A DNA stretch of 64,000 nt from assembly GCA_038363005.1 (NCBI GenBank), contig JBBQBI010000010.1:62001-126000 (forward strand). Direction: 5' to 3'. Below the pieces are notes generated by a model. The model did no database searches. It saw nothing but the letters and a program-made list of their open reading frames with translations, and was not told where the DNA came from. The stretch is from JAKOWB01 sp038363005 (lineage in GTDB: Bacteria > Pseudomonadota > Alphaproteobacteria > Kiloniellales > JACOMY01). This document shows, one piece after another, positions 8,905 to 18,426 of the stretch. Numbering within the stretch: position 1 is the stretch's first letter; the number at the start of each line of letters is the position of its first letter. The position numbers and the translations under genes are program-made.

Positions 8905-9928
8905 CCCGATCGCTCTTTTCCTGCAACTGACGCTGCCACGAGACGACGAGGCGGAAGAAATCGCGCAGCGGTATGGCTGGAATACCGCCGACGGTCTCGC
9001 CCGCCTTCACGTCGCGCATGACACCGGATTTCGCCGCCACCTTGGCGCCCGTCTCCAAGGTCAGATGGCCGGCGATGCCCGCCTGGGCGGCCACTGTCAC
9101 GTAGTCGAGGAGCCGGGTACTGCCCGCGATGCCGCACTGGGCGATCAGGATACAGTTCCGGCCCACCTGGACGTTGTGCCCCAGCTGAACCAGATTATCA
9201 ATCCTCGTGCCGTCGCCGATCATGGTGTCCGGTGCCGCGCCGCGGTCGATGGTGCTGTTGGCACCGATCTCCACGCCGTCGGCGACCAGAACCCGGCCGA
9301 CCTGCGGCACATCGAGAAAACCTTCCGGATCAAGCGTGAAGCCAAAGCCCCGGGTGCCGATCCGCACCCCGGCGTGGATCTGGCAGCGCTGGCCGATCAG
9401 GCAGTATTCCAGGCTGACGTGCGGGCCGATCACCGTGTTGTCGCCGACCGACACGCCCCGGCCGATCACCGTGTGCGGACCGATGCGACAGCGCGCACCT
9501 ATATCCGCCGCGGCCTCGATCACCACGTAGGGACCGATCTCGGCGCTGTCGGAAACCTGTGCGCTCGGATGGATGACCGCGGTCGGGTGGATGCCGGCCT
9601 CGACCGCCGGACGGGGATAGAACATCTGGGCCACCAGGGCATAGCCGCGATAGGGCTTGCGGGTCAGCAGCAGGGCCATGCCCGGCGGTGCCCGGTCGGC
9701 GTAGGGTGGCTCGACCATGCAGGCCGCGGCGCGGCTGGTCTTCAGCTTCGGCAGATAGCGCTTGTTGTCGAGGAAGGAGATCTGCTGTTCGTCGGCGGTG
9801 TCCAGGGGCGCGATATCGTGGATCAGGCGGTCCGGATCGGCGCCCTGCGACAGCTCGGCCTTGGCGACGTCAGCCAGCTGGCCCAGACGGAAGGGGCCGG
9901 CGCGGTGGAAGAACTTGGGATCGGCCAT
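8897..9928 (-). CDS. lpxD: UDP-3-O-(3-hydroxyacyl)glucosamine N-acyltransferase
   Basis: A 343-residue left-handed beta-helix acyltransferase, third step of lipid A synthesis. The N-terminal uridine-binding domain contains ISFLDNKRYLPKL, followed by hexapeptide repeats from HPTAVIHPSAQVSDSAEIG onward and DNLVQLGHNVQVGRN with the expected catalytic His. Length matches the family. It lies 15 bases after skp and overlaps fabZ. Confidence 0.96.
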   Translation of the reverse strand: MADPKFFHRAGPFRLGQLADVAKAELSQGADPDRLIHDIAPLDTADEQQISFLDNKRYLPKLKTSRAAACMVEPPYADRAPPGMALLLTRKPYRGYALVAQMFYPRPAVEAGIHPTAVIHPSAQVSDSAEIGPYVVIEAAADIGARCRIGPHTVIGRGVSVGDNTVIGPHVSLEYCLIGQRCQIHAGVRIGTRGFGFTLDPEGFLDVPQVGRVLVADGVEIGANSTIDRGAAPDTMIGDGTRIDNLVQLGHNVQVGRNCILIAQCGIAGSTRLLDYVTVAAQAGIAGHLTLETGAKVAAKSGVMRDVKAGETVGGIPAIPLRDFFRLVVSWQRQLQEKSDRDE

Positions 9929-9943
9929 GCACCTAGCCCCGCT

Positions 9944-10522
9944 TCAGTTCGACGGCATCACCGTCACGGCCGGCAGGGCGGCGTCGAGCCGCTCCAGCGC
10001 CGCATCGGTGATCTCGAGTTCGGGTCGGACGAGGACGACGGAGGTCTTGGACAGCACCATGTCGGCGTGCTGCTGCTCGGCCAAGGACTGCACGATGGGC
10101 AGCAAGGCACCCTGCACCTGCCGCATTCCCTCGGTCATGGCCTGATCCAGCTGCTTGCGCCGTTCCTGCACGGTCTGCTGCAGGGTGGTCAGCTCCTCGG
10201 CCAGCTTTTGCCGGCGCTCGGCATAGACCTCCGGCGGCAGGTTGGGCCGATCGCGCGCCAGCTCCTGGTCACGCTGCCGCAGGGTTTCCTCGCTCTGCCG
10301 GATTTCGGCCTGGAAGGCCTCGCGCGCGGTGCCCACCTGGCGCTGTAGCGCCTGCACCGCCTGCGCCTCGCGCAGGATGCGTTGCAGGTCGATCACGATG
10401 ATGACAACGCTACCGTCGGATCCCGCTGTCGGAGTGCTGCCACTGTCTTGCGCGCGCGCGGACGCTAGCGGCGCCAATCCCAGCAACAGGGCCAGGATGC
10501 CGGCCAGGACCGCGCGCACCAT
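9944..10522 (-). CDS. skp: OmpH/Skp-family periplasmic chaperone
   Basis: About 192 residues. The N-terminal signal peptide is MVRAVLAGILALLLGLAP with a likely cut after ASARA. The mature part has VVIIVIDLQRILREAQAVQA, then a long charged coiled coil (about residues 70-140) with EERRKQLDQAM-type heptads, matching the tentacle arms of trimeric Skp, which holds unfolded outer-membrane proteins for BamA. ATG at 10522 is preferred over the longer frame because it begins the signal peptide; 19 bases separate it from bamA. Confidence 0.85.
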   Translation of the reverse strand: MVRAVLAGILALLLGLAPLASARAQDSGSTPTAGSDGSVVIIVIDLQRILREAQAVQALQRQVGTAREAFQAEIRQSEETLRQRDQELARDRPNLPPEVYAERRQKLAEELTTLQQTVQERRKQLDQAMTEGMRQVQGALLPIVQSLAEQQHADMVLSKTSVVLVRPELEITDAALERLDAALPAVTVMPSN

Positions 10523-10541
10523 GTGCTGCCGACCGTCGGCG

Positions 10542-12845
10542 TCAGAACTTGGTGCCGAAGCTAAAGCGGAACACCTCGGTCTCGTCAAAGTCCTCCTTCA
10601 GCAGGGCATAGCCTAGATCGACCTGGATCGGTCCGAAGGGCGAGTCCCAGGAAACGCCTGCGCCGACTGACGCGCGCAAGGCACGCGAGTCCGCGACCGT
10701 GGAGAAGTTCGATTCACCGTCAATGCCCCAGGCGGCGCCGATATCGGTGAAGATTCGCCCGCGGATGGCGAATTCGTCCGGTAGCCCCAGCGGGAACACC
10801 AGCTCCGCCGTGCCGGTGTAGTAGTACTTGGCGCCCAAGGCATCGTTGGTCCCAGTGTCACGGGCGCCGACGCCGCCCACCGCGAAGCCGCGCAGGCTGG
10901 GTCCGCCAATGAAGAAGCGATCCGACACGCGGGTATCAGTGATCGAGTAGATCGCGCCAATCTCGCCGCCGAACTTCAAGGTCACCTGCTCGAGCACCGG
11001 GATGTAGTAGGCCCCGCCCAGTGTCGACTTGACGAAGTAGGAGTCGCCGCCAAGACCGGCGAATTCGTTGTCCAGGTTGATGATGAAGCCGCTGGTCGGA
11101 TCGAAGCGACTGTCGCGGGAGTCATAGGTCAGCGTCTGGCCCAGCGCCGACTTGATGCGAGTGCCCTCGTCGTCGGCGATCACCGCCGAGGCGTTGCTGT
11201 CGACCTCGGTGATGGTCTTACGTTCCAGCACGTAACGGACGACCTGGCGAAGGCTCTCGTCCCAGGAGAAGCCAGCGCGCAGACCGAAGCCGATGCGCTC
11301 TTCCTTGAAGTCCGATGTCGTTTGCGTGCGCGTTGTGCGATAGAGGTCGAAGCCGGCCGACAGATTCTTGCCGAGGAAATAGGGCTCGGTAAAGGAGAGA
11401 TCGATCTGCGACGACACGCCCGACAGCGTGAAGTTCAACCGCAGGTCCTGGCCGCGGCCCAGCAGGTTGCGCTCGCGCACACCGATGTTGCCCAAGGGGC
11501 CTGAATCGGTGGAGAAGCCGGCGCCGAAAGTGAAGTCGCCGGTCGACTGCTCCTCGACCGTGACCTTGACGATGGTCTTGTCCGGCTGGCTGCCCTGCAC
11601 GTTATCGACCTGCACGGTGCGGAAGTAGCCGAGGTTCTGGATGCGCTGGCGCGAGCGGCGCAACTTGGTGGCGTTGAAGGCGTCGCCCTCGACCAGCCGG
11701 AACTCGCGCCGGATCACCTCGTCCAGCGTACGCACGTTACCCTCGATGTCGATGCGCTCGACATATACCTTCGGGCCCTCGTTGATCTCGTAGGTGATGC
11801 CGACGAGGCGGTTGGTCGGGTCGCGGTCGACCTTGGGACTGATATCGACGAAGGCGTAACCCAGGTTGCCGACCGTCTCGGTCAGGTTCGCCACCGTGGC
11901 CTCCACCGCGGAGGCGTCATAGGTGTCGCCCTCGATCGTGGTGACCTTGTCCTGCAGCGTCGTGGGATCGAGATTCTTCAGCGACGACACGACGTCGATC
12001 TTGCCGAAGGTGTACTGCTCGCCTTCATCGACCGTGAAGGTGATGATGAAGCCCTCGCGGTCGGTCGACAGCTCGGCGACTACCGATTGCACCCGGAAGT
12101 CGGCATAGCCCTCCGACAGATAGAAGCGCCGCAGCAGTTCGCGGTCGAAGTTCAGGCGGTCGGGGTCGTAGGTATCGGTGCTCGACAGGATGCGCCAGAA
12201 GGCGGACTCCGCGGTGGTGATCTCGCCCCGCAGCGTACCGTCGGAGAAGGCCCGGTTACCGATGAAGTTGATCGACTTGATGCCGCTCGATTCGCCCTCG
12301 TCGATCTCGAACACCAGGTCGACGCGGTTCTGCGGCAGCTCGATGATCTTCGGCTCGACGGTCGCCGCGTAGCGGCCGGAGCGGCGATAAAGTTCGAGGA
12401 TGCGCTGCGCATCGGACTGCACGCGGGTGCGGGTGTAGACCACGCGCGGCCGCGATTGGATCTCCGCCTGCAGCGTGTCGTCGTCCAGGCGCTCGTTGCC
12501 CTCGAAGACTACCTGGTTGAGAATCGGGTTCTCCACAACCGTCACCACCAGCACATTGCCTTCGCGCTTCAGCACGGCGTCGGCGAAGAGGCCGGTGGCG
12601 AAGAGTGCTTGCAGCGACTTGTCGAGGCGGACCGGGTCGAAGGGGTCGCCCGGCTGCAGGCCAAGATAGGTCAAGGTCGTCTGCGGCTCGATGCGCTGCG
12701 AACCCTCGATGCGGATCTCGGAGATGTTGCCGCCCGCCAGCAGCGACTGCGCCGCGGCGGGGCCGGTCAGCGACAGGCCGGTGGAGAGGACACCAGCGAT
12801 CAACAGAGCAAGGACCGCGACGAGGGCCCGGACGCGCCTAACCAC
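10542..12845 (-). CDS. bamA: outer membrane protein assembly factor BamA
   Basis: About 767 residues. The signal peptide (VRALVAVLALLIAGVL, cut near PAAAQ) is followed by POTRA domains (first one ISEIRIEGSQRIEPQTTLTY) to about residue 420, then the 16-strand beta-barrel containing the VRGF-type SLRGFAVGGVG lid motif and ending in FRFSFGTKF with terminal Phe, as outer-membrane barrels do. It inserts beta-barrel proteins. A GTG at 12845 is preferred because GGGGGAG lies eight bases upstream; a GTG at 12851 is possible. Confidence 0.95.
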   Translation of the reverse strand: MVRRVRALVAVLALLIAGVLSTGLSLTGPAAAQSLLAGGNISEIRIEGSQRIEPQTTLTYLGLQPGDPFDPVRLDKSLQALFATGLFADAVLKREGNVLVVTVVENPILNQVVFEGNERLDDDTLQAEIQSRPRVVYTRTRVQSDAQRILELYRRSGRYAATVEPKIIELPQNRVDLVFEIDEGESSGIKSINFIGNRAFSDGTLRGEITTAESAFWRILSSTDTYDPDRLNFDRELLRRFYLSEGYADFRVQSVVAELSTDREGFIITFTVDEGEQYTFGKIDVVSSLKNLDPTTLQDKVTTIEGDTYDASAVEATVANLTETVGNLGYAFVDISPKVDRDPTNRLVGITYEINEGPKVYVERIDIEGNVRTLDEVIRREFRLVEGDAFNATKLRRSRQRIQNLGYFRTVQVDNVQGSQPDKTIVKVTVEEQSTGDFTFGAGFSTDSGPLGNIGVRERNLLGRGQDLRLNFTLSGVSSQIDLSFTEPYFLGKNLSAGFDLYRTTRTQTTSDFKEERIGFGLRAGFSWDESLRQVVRYVLERKTITEVDSNASAVIADDEGTRIKSALGQTLTYDSRDSRFDPTSGFIINLDNEFAGLGGDSYFVKSTLGGAYYIPVLEQVTLKFGGEIGAIYSITDTRVSDRFFIGGPSLRGFAVGGVGARDTGTNDALGAKYYYTGTAELVFPLGLPDEFAIRGRIFTDIGAAWGIDGESNFSTVADSRALRASVGAGVSWDSPFGPIQVDLGYALLKEDFDETEVFRFSFGTKF

Positions 12846-12948
12846 GCTCACTACTCCCCCTTCTCTGCCGTCCCCTCGACCCTGTTGCCGACGATTTTCC
12901 CGCATCTTCGGCACCAGTTTCACCCCTCGCCCGACAGCCGAACGACAC

Positions 12949-14070
12949 TCACGCCGCGCAGCTGCCAATACGTACTAAGTCATTGATCGTAGCGAATATC
13001 ATCAAGCTCAATACCAGAGCGATGCCGATCTTGAAACCGTAATCTTGGGCCCGCGCGCCGAGCGGTCGGCCACGCGCGCCCTCGATCGCATAGAACAGCA
13101 GATGCCCACCATCGAGCACGGGAATCGGGAAGAGATTGATCAGCCCGAGGTTCACGGAAATCACCGCCATGAACCAAATTATTGAAACCAAACCGAATTT
13201 AGCGACCTGACCGGAGATCTCGGCAATGCGCACCGGTCCGCCCAGTTCGTCGGTGCTGCGCTCGCCGGTGATGATCTGCCAGATGCCGGCCAGGGTGTCG
13301 CGCGCGATGCCCCAGGTCTCGCTGGCCGCCACGCCGATGGCTTCCAGTGGACCGAATTCCACCAGTTCCGCGCCCTCCGCCGAGACGCCGAGTCGGGCTA
13401 TCTTCATCGGGCAGCCACCGGCGTCGTCGATCTCGACAATCTTCGGCTGCGCGGTCAGCGGCACCGACTGGCCGTCGCGCTCCACCACCATCTCGATCGG
13501 CTGCTCGAGGTTCAGCTGGATGAAGCGCTGCAGCTCCTCGAAGCGGACGATCTGCTGGCCGTTGACGCTGACGATGCGGTCGCCCGGTAGCAGTCCGGCC
13601 TCGGCTGCGGCGCTGCCCTCGACCACGCCGGTGATGACCGCCGGGGTGCGGGTCTGGCCGTCGAAGATGAAAAGGCCGCAGAGCAGCAGGAAGGCGAAGA
13701 GGAAATTGGCCAGCGGCCCGCCGGCGACGATCCAGGCGCGGGCGCCCAGTGGCTTCATCGGGAAGGCGACCGAGCGCTCCTCGGCCGTCATGGCGGCAAA
13801 CTTCTCGTCGTCCGGCCGGCTGCTGGCGTCCATGTCGCCGAACATCTTCACGTAGCCGCCCAGCGGCAGCAGGCTGATCTTCCAGCGTGTGCCGGACTTC
13901 GCCGTCCAGCCGACCAGTTCGGGACCGAAGCCGATGGAGAAGATCTCCACCTTCACGCCCTTGCGGCGGGCGATCCAGTAGTGCCCCAGCTCGTGCACGA
14001 AGACGAGAATGGTCAGCACCACCAGGAAGGGGAGGATGTATTCCGCCTTGTGCGTCAGCCAGTCGATCAC
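12949..14070 (-). CDS. rseP: site-2 protease RseP (M50 metalloprotease)
   Basis: A 373-residue inner-membrane zinc protease that performs intramembrane cleavage of anti-sigma factors and remnant signal peptides. The HExxH motif is in VFVHELGHYWIARR (about residue 26), a PDZ domain is around VVEGSAAAEAGLLPGDRIV, and the second zinc motif is in NLFPIPVLDGGHL near the C-terminus; several hydrophobic segments flank them. GTG start at 14070. It lies between dxr and bamA as in most alphaproteobacteria. Confidence 0.95.
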   Translation of the reverse strand: MIDWLTHKAEYILPFLVVLTILVFVHELGHYWIARRKGVKVEIFSIGFGPELVGWTAKSGTRWKISLLPLGGYVKMFGDMDASSRPDDEKFAAMTAEERSVAFPMKPLGARAWIVAGGPLANFLFAFLLLCGLFIFDGQTRTPAVITGVVEGSAAAEAGLLPGDRIVSVNGQQIVRFEELQRFIQLNLEQPIEMVVERDGQSVPLTAQPKIVEIDDAGGCPMKIARLGVSAEGAELVEFGPLEAIGVAASETWGIARDTLAGIWQIITGERSTDELGGPVRIAEISGQVAKFGLVSIIWFMAVISVNLGLINLFPIPVLDGGHLLFYAIEGARGRPLGARAQDYGFKIGIALVLSLMIFATINDLVRIGSCAA

Positions 14071-14161
14071 GAAACAGATCCCTTCCCGGCCCGGGCGACC
14101 GATGGCGGCGGCGCGGACTGCTTGTGGCTAGTATGGGCCCGCGTGGCCAGGAAACCGTGGC

Positions 14162-15388
14162 TCAGGCGCGACCTGCGACCACCCGTCGCTCCGCCGCGCG
14201 CCGCGCCGCCTGATCGGCCGCCAGCACCTCGTCCAGGTCATTGGCCGGCCCCAGCGGCTCCTCGCCCAACACGGCCTCGACGATGGCAGCGATGTCCAGG
14301 AAGCCGATGCGACGCGCCAGGAAGGCGGCCACCGCCACCTCGTTGGCAGCATTCAGCACCAGCGGCGCCTTGCCGCCGGCAGCCAGCACCTCGCGCGCCA
14401 GGCGCAGCGATGGGAAGCGCTCCAGGTCCGGTGGCTCGAAGGTAAGCTGGCCGATCTTCACGAAGTCGAGTTCCGCCACCGGCGCCGGCATGCGGGCCGG
14501 CCAGGCCAGGGTATGGGCGATCGGCGTGCGCATGTCGGGCGTGCCGAGCTGTGCCAGCACCGAGCCATCCAGGTAGGCCACCATGGAGTGGATCACCGAC
14601 TGCGGGTGCACCAGCACCTCGATCCGCTCCGACGGCAGGCCGAAGAGGTAGTGCGCCTCGATCACCTCCAGGCACTTGTTCATCATGGTGGCGCTGTCGA
14701 CCGAGATCTTGGCGCCCATGTCCCAGTTGGGATGCGCCACCGCCTGTTCCGGTGTCTTGCCCGACATCTCCTGCCGCGTGAGCTGGCGGAAGGGGCCGCC
14801 GGAGGCGGTGAGGATGATCTTCGACACGCCTTCCGGCCGCTCGCTGTCGAGCACCTGGAAGATGGCGTTGTGCTCGCTGTCGACTGGCAGCAGGCGGGCG
14901 CCATGCCGGGCGACCTCTTCCAGCACCAGCCGGCCACCGCAGACCAGGGTCTCTTTGTTGGCGAAGGCCACCAGGCCGCCGCGGCGGATGGCCGCCAGGG
15001 TCGGCTCCAGCCCGGCGGCGCCGACGATGGCCGACATGGTCCAGTCAGCCGGTCGCGCCGCGGCATCCGCCACAGCCTGGGCACCGGCCGCGGCCTCGAC
15101 TCCGCTGCCTGCCAGGCCCTGCTTCAAGTCCTCGTAGAGGCGCTCGTCGGCAATGACCGCGACGTCGGGGCGCAGCAGGCGGGCCTGCTCCACCAGCGCC
15201 TTGACCCGGGTGCCGGCGGTCAGCGCGACCAGTGAAAAGGCCTCGCGCTGGCGCAACACCAGGTCGAGCGTCGACTGCCCGACCGAGCCGGTCGAGCCCA
15301 GGATGGTGATCCGTCGCTGCCCGGCGGCCGGCAGTGGATTCAAGGTCTTGGGAGCCTGCGCGGCGGTCAGCAGGTTGGGCTTGTCCAT
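14162..15388 (-). CDS. dxr: 1-deoxy-D-xylulose-5-phosphate reductoisomerase
   Basis: A 408-residue NADPH-dependent enzyme converting DXP to MEP, the first committed step of the non-mevalonate isoprenoid pathway. ITILGSTGSVGQSTLDLV is the nucleotide-binding motif; VDSEHNAIFQVL and NAANEVAVAAFL carry metal- and substrate-binding residues. ATG at 15388 has AGGA eight bases upstream and follows the cdsA stop by 11 bases. The frame continues upstream inside cdsA but is not coding there. Confidence 0.96.
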   Translation of the reverse strand: MDKPNLLTAAQAPKTLNPLPAAGQRRITILGSTGSVGQSTLDLVLRQREAFSLVALTAGTRVKALVEQARLLRPDVAVIADERLYEDLKQGLAGSGVEAAAGAQAVADAAARPADWTMSAIVGAAGLEPTLAAIRRGGLVAFANKETLVCGGRLVLEEVARHGARLLPVDSEHNAIFQVLDSERPEGVSKIILTASGGPFRQLTRQEMSGKTPEQAVAHPNWDMGAKISVDSATMMNKCLEVIEAHYLFGLPSERIEVLVHPQSVIHSMVAYLDGSVLAQLGTPDMRTPIAHTLAWPARMPAPVAELDFVKIGQLTFEPPDLERFPSLRLAREVLAAGGKAPLVLNAANEVAVAAFLARRIGFLDIAAIVEAVLGEEPLGPANDLDEVLAADQAARRAAERRVVAGRA

Positions 15389-15399
15389 CTGGGCGGTCC

Positions 15400-16206
15400 T
15401 CAGTGTTGCGCTAGCCATAGCGCGATGGCGAGGGCCAGGGAAGCCGCCAGCAGCCCGTCCACCCGGTCGAGCAGCCCGCCGTGCCCGGGAATCAGGTGAC
15501 CGGCGTCTTTGGCGCCGAAGTGTCGCTTGACCGCGCTTTCCAGCAGGTCGCCGCCTTGCGCCACCAGGGCAAGAAGGGCCCCTGCCACGGCCAGCAGCCA
15601 GACCGGCCAGCCATCGAGCCACCAGCCGCCGGCGGCGCCGACCAGGGCCGCGGCGGCGACAGCGCCCAGCAGGCCCGACCAGGTCTTCTTCGGGCTGACC
15701 GCGGGCCAGAGCTTCGGACCGCCCACCGTCTTGCCGACCACATAGGCGAAGATATCCACCGCCCAGACCACTGCCAGCAGCCAGCAGATCACCGCGAGCC
15801 CGTCCAACCGGTGGCGCAGCGCCAGGAAGGCCAGGATCGGCGGCGCCAGGTAGAGCAGGCCCAGCGGGTACCAAGCGGCCGTCGGGCGCGGCGCCAGCAG
15901 CAGGCAACCCAGCGCGGTCAAGCCGAGCGGCAGCAGGGTCCAGGTCCACAGGTCGCAGCCGCCCAGCACCGTGGCGGCGACCAGGCCGGCGACGAACAGC
16001 AGCGAGGCCGGCGTGGCCAGGCGGCCGCTCGACAGCATGGCCCACTCGCTGGCCAGCACCGCGGTCGCCAGGGCCACCAGCAGGTCGCTCCAGGGCGCGC
16101 CGAACCACACCGCGGCCAGCACCGGTGGAATCATCACCAGCGCCGACACGACGCGCTTGAGCAGTGCCTTATCCAGAAGAGGCTGTGGCGCCATAGCGGC
16201 GATCAC
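15400..16206 (-). CDS. cdsA: phosphatidate cytidylyltransferase
   Basis: A polytopic inner-membrane enzyme of about 268 residues making CDP-diacylglycerol from phosphatidate and CTP. Multiple hydrophobic segments occupy the first 200 residues and the family signature SAVKRHFGAKDAGHLIPGHG followed by LLDRVDGL is near the C-terminus. It overlaps the end of uppS by 38 bases if GTG at 16206 is used, or 26 if ATG at 16194 is used; neither has a strong ribosome site, which suggests coupling to uppS. Confidence 0.93.
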   Translation of the reverse strand: MIAAMAPQPLLDKALLKRVVSALVMIPPVLAAVWFGAPWSDLLVALATAVLASEWAMLSSGRLATPASLLFVAGLVAATVLGGCDLWTWTLLPLGLTALGCLLLAPRPTAAWYPLGLLYLAPPILAFLALRHRLDGLAVICWLLAVVWAVDIFAYVVGKTVGGPKLWPAVSPKKTWSGLLGAVAAAALVGAAGGWWLDGWPVWLLAVAGALLALVAQGGDLLESAVKRHFGAKDAGHLIPGHGGLLDRVDGLLAASLALAIALWLAQH

Positions 16207-16897
16207 GCTGCATGAATTCCGCCACCGCGGCCGCCAGGTCTTCTTTGCCGAAGTCCGGCCAGAGCTTGTCGACGAACACCAGCTCGCTATAGGCGCTCTG
16301 CCACAGCAGGAAGTTGGAGATGCGCTGCTCGCCCGAGGTGCGGATCACCAGGTCGGGGTCGGGAATGCCGGCGGTGAAGAGCTGCCGCTCGAACAGCCGC
16401 TCGTCGATCGTCGCTGGATCCAGCCGTCCGGCCGCCGCCTCGGCGGCCAGCCGCCGCGCCGCGTTGAGGATCTCCTGCCGGCCGCCATAGGACAGCGCCA
16501 TCATCAGGTGCAGCCGGACGTTGGCGCGGGTCTGCGCTTCGGCCTCCTCCACCAGCTCCTGGATGTCGCGAGGCAGGCGGTCACGCTCGCCGATCACCGA
16601 CAGCCGCACGCCATTCTTGTGCAGCTGGGCGATCTCGCTCTTCAGGTAGCGGCGCAGCAGCCCCATGAGGTCCAGCACCTCGGTCTGCGGCCGCTTCCAA
16701 TTCTCCGACGAAAAGCTGAACAGCGTCAGGTGGCGGATGCCCAGGTCGCAGGCGGCTTCGACCGCCTTGCGCGCCGCCTCGGCGCCCTGCTTGTGCCCGG
16801 CCGCGCGTGGCAGGCCCCGGCGCGTCGCCCAACGGCCATTGCCATCCATGATGATGGCGACGTGGGCGGGCGGCAGCGACGCGGCAAAACCGGGCAT
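16169..16897 (-). CDS. uppS: di-trans,poly-cis-undecaprenyl diphosphate synthase
   Basis: A 242-residue cis-prenyltransferase that makes the C55 carrier for peptidoglycan and O-antigen. HVAIIMDGNGRWATRRGLPR carries the catalytic Asp (residue 18), with FSSENWKRP, and DLVIRTSGEQRISNFLLWQ near the end. Length is normal. Eight bases separate it from frr, and it overlaps cdsA. Confidence 0.96.
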   Translation of the reverse strand: MPGFAASLPPAHVAIIMDGNGRWATRRGLPRAAGHKQGAEAARKAVEAACDLGIRHLTLFSFSSENWKRPQTEVLDLMGLLRRYLKSEIAQLHKNGVRLSVIGERDRLPRDIQELVEEAEAQTRANVRLHLMMALSYGGRQEILNAARRLAAEAAAGRLDPATIDERLFERQLFTAGIPDPDLVIRTSGEQRISNFLLWQSAYSELVFVDKLWPDFGKEDLAAAVAEFMQRDRRYGATASSG

Positions 16898-16905
16898 GAT
16901 GCGTG

Positions 16906-17463
16906 TCAGACCTGCATGATCTCGACGTCTTTCTGCGCCAGCAGCTCGTCGACCATCTTGATGTGGCGATCGGTCAGCTCCTGGATCTCGTCGGCCCAGA
17001 GGCGATGCTCGTCCTCCGACATCTCGCCGTCCTTCTCCATCTTCTTCAGCAGCTCCATGCCGTCGCGGCGCACGTTGCGCACGGCGACCCGGGCATGCTC
17101 GGCGTACTTGTGCGCTACCTTTGTTAGCTCGGTGCGGCGCTCGCTCGACAGCGGCGGAATGGGAATGCGCAGCAGCTGCCCGGCCACCACCGGATTGATG
17201 CCCAGGCCAGAGTCGCGAATCGCCTTGTCGACCGCTGAGACCAGGCCGCGGTCCCAGATCTGCACCGTGATCATTCGCGGCTCGGGCACCGAGATGGAGC
17301 TGACCTGATTCAACGGCATCTGCGCGCCATAGGCGTCCACGGAGATGGGGTCCAGCAGGTGGATCGAGGCGCGACCGGTCCGCAGGCCGCCAAGCTCCTT
17401 CTTCAGCACCTCCAGCGTCTGGTCCATGCGCTTTTGCTGGTCGCTCAGGTCGGGATCTGCCAT
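16906..17463 (-). CDS. frr: ribosome recycling factor
   Basis: A 185-residue factor that splits post-termination ribosomes with EF-G. The three-helix bundle is evident: the N-terminal helix DQTLEVLKKELGGLRTGRAS, the beta domain around VPEPRMITVQIWD, and C-terminal helices starting PPLSSERRTELTKVAHKY. Length matches. Fourteen bases downstream of pyrH. Confidence 0.97.
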   Translation of the reverse strand: MADPDLSDQQKRMDQTLEVLKKELGGLRTGRASIHLLDPISVDAYGAQMPLNQVSSISVPEPRMITVQIWDRGLVSAVDKAIRDSGLGINPVVAGQLLRIPIPPLSSERRTELTKVAHKYAEHARVAVRNVRRDGMELLKKMEKDGEMSEDEHRLWADEIQELTDRHIKMVDELLAQKDVEIMQV

Positions 17464-17477
17464 CGCCGCTACTCCTT

Positions 17478-18203
17478 TTACTCCTTGTCGGTCACCAGGG
17501 TGAAACGCCCCTCGCCTTTCAGCACCCGGGCGAAGGCCCCGGCTTCGTAGATCGAGAAGACAAGTATGGGAATCTGGTTCTCGCGCGCCAGTGAAATGGC
17601 GGCCGCGTCCATAACCCCGAGGTCGCGCGCCAGCACGTCGAGATAGGTCAGGCGGTCATAGCGCTTGGCGCCCGGCACCTTGACCGGATCGGCATCGTAG
17701 ACGCCGTCGACCTTGGTGCCCTTGAGGATCAGGTCGCAGCCCATCTCCGTCGCCCGCAGCGCCGCCGCGGTGTCGGTGGTGAAGAAGGGGTTGCCGGTGC
17801 CGGCGGCGAAGATCACCACCCGCCCCTTTTCCATGTGCCGCACGGCGCGCCGGCGGATATAGGGCTCGGCCACCGTGGTAATGGGCAGCGCCGACTGCAC
17901 CCGCGTCGGTACGCCAATGCGCTCCAGCGCGTTCTGCAGCGACAGCGAGTTCATCACCGTCGCCAGCATGCCGATGTAGTCGGCAGTGGCGCGGTCCAGC
18001 CCCTGCGCCGCGCCCTGGATGCCACGAAAGATGTTGCCGCCACCGACCACCAGGCAGACCTCGACGCCCAGCGCGTGGACGTCACGCACCTCGTCGGCGA
18101 TACGCTCCAGGGTGGGGCGGTCCAGGCCATAGTCGCGGTCGCCCATCAGGGCCTCGCCGGAAATCTTCAGCAGGACCCGCTGGTATGCCGGCTTATCCCC
18201 CAT
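17478..18203 (-). CDS. pyrH: UMP kinase
   Basis: A 241-residue hexameric amino-acid-kinase-fold enzyme phosphorylating UMP to UDP. RVLLKISGEALMGD, VCLVVGGGNIFRGIQGA and GCDLILKGTKVDGVYDADP are the family motifs. ATG at 18203 follows GAGG by five bases; the open frame extends further upstream into the intergenic region without homology. It is 223 bases downstream of tsf with a strong hairpin between them. Confidence 0.96.
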   Translation of the reverse strand: MGDKPAYQRVLLKISGEALMGDRDYGLDRPTLERIADEVRDVHALGVEVCLVVGGGNIFRGIQGAAQGLDRATADYIGMLATVMNSLSLQNALERIGVPTRVQSALPITTVAEPYIRRRAVRHMEKGRVVIFAAGTGNPFFTTDTAAALRATEMGCDLILKGTKVDGVYDADPVKVPGAKRYDRLTYLDVLARDLGVMDAAAISLARENQIPILVFSIYEAGAFARVLKGEGRFTLVTDKE

Positions 18204-18362
18204 GTCGTCCTCGACCTCGCCTTGCCGTTCGCACCGTCTCACCGCCGGCCGGGAAAGGTCGGCGGGGGGCAGCGGCTGCTGTTGTACCAGGCGGGGCATC
18301 GAGGCCCCGGCTGCCGGTCGGAACGCCCGGCAGCCCCTGCCTAGGCGCGCTTTATGACAGGT

Positions 18363-18399
18363 TTGCGGCCGCCACGCGAGACTCGCAAGGCGGCCGCAA
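18363..18399. terminator. hairpin between tsf and pyrH
   Basis: TTGCGGCCGCC and GGCGGCCGCAA form a perfect 11-bp stem around a 15-base loop, 28 bases after the tsf stop on the minus strand. No T tract follows, so it could be a partial terminator or processing site that lowers expression of pyrH and later genes relative to rpsB-tsf. Confidence 0.5.
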
Positions 18400-18426
18400 T
18401 ATCGTCCCGTCCAGACGGTTAGGCGT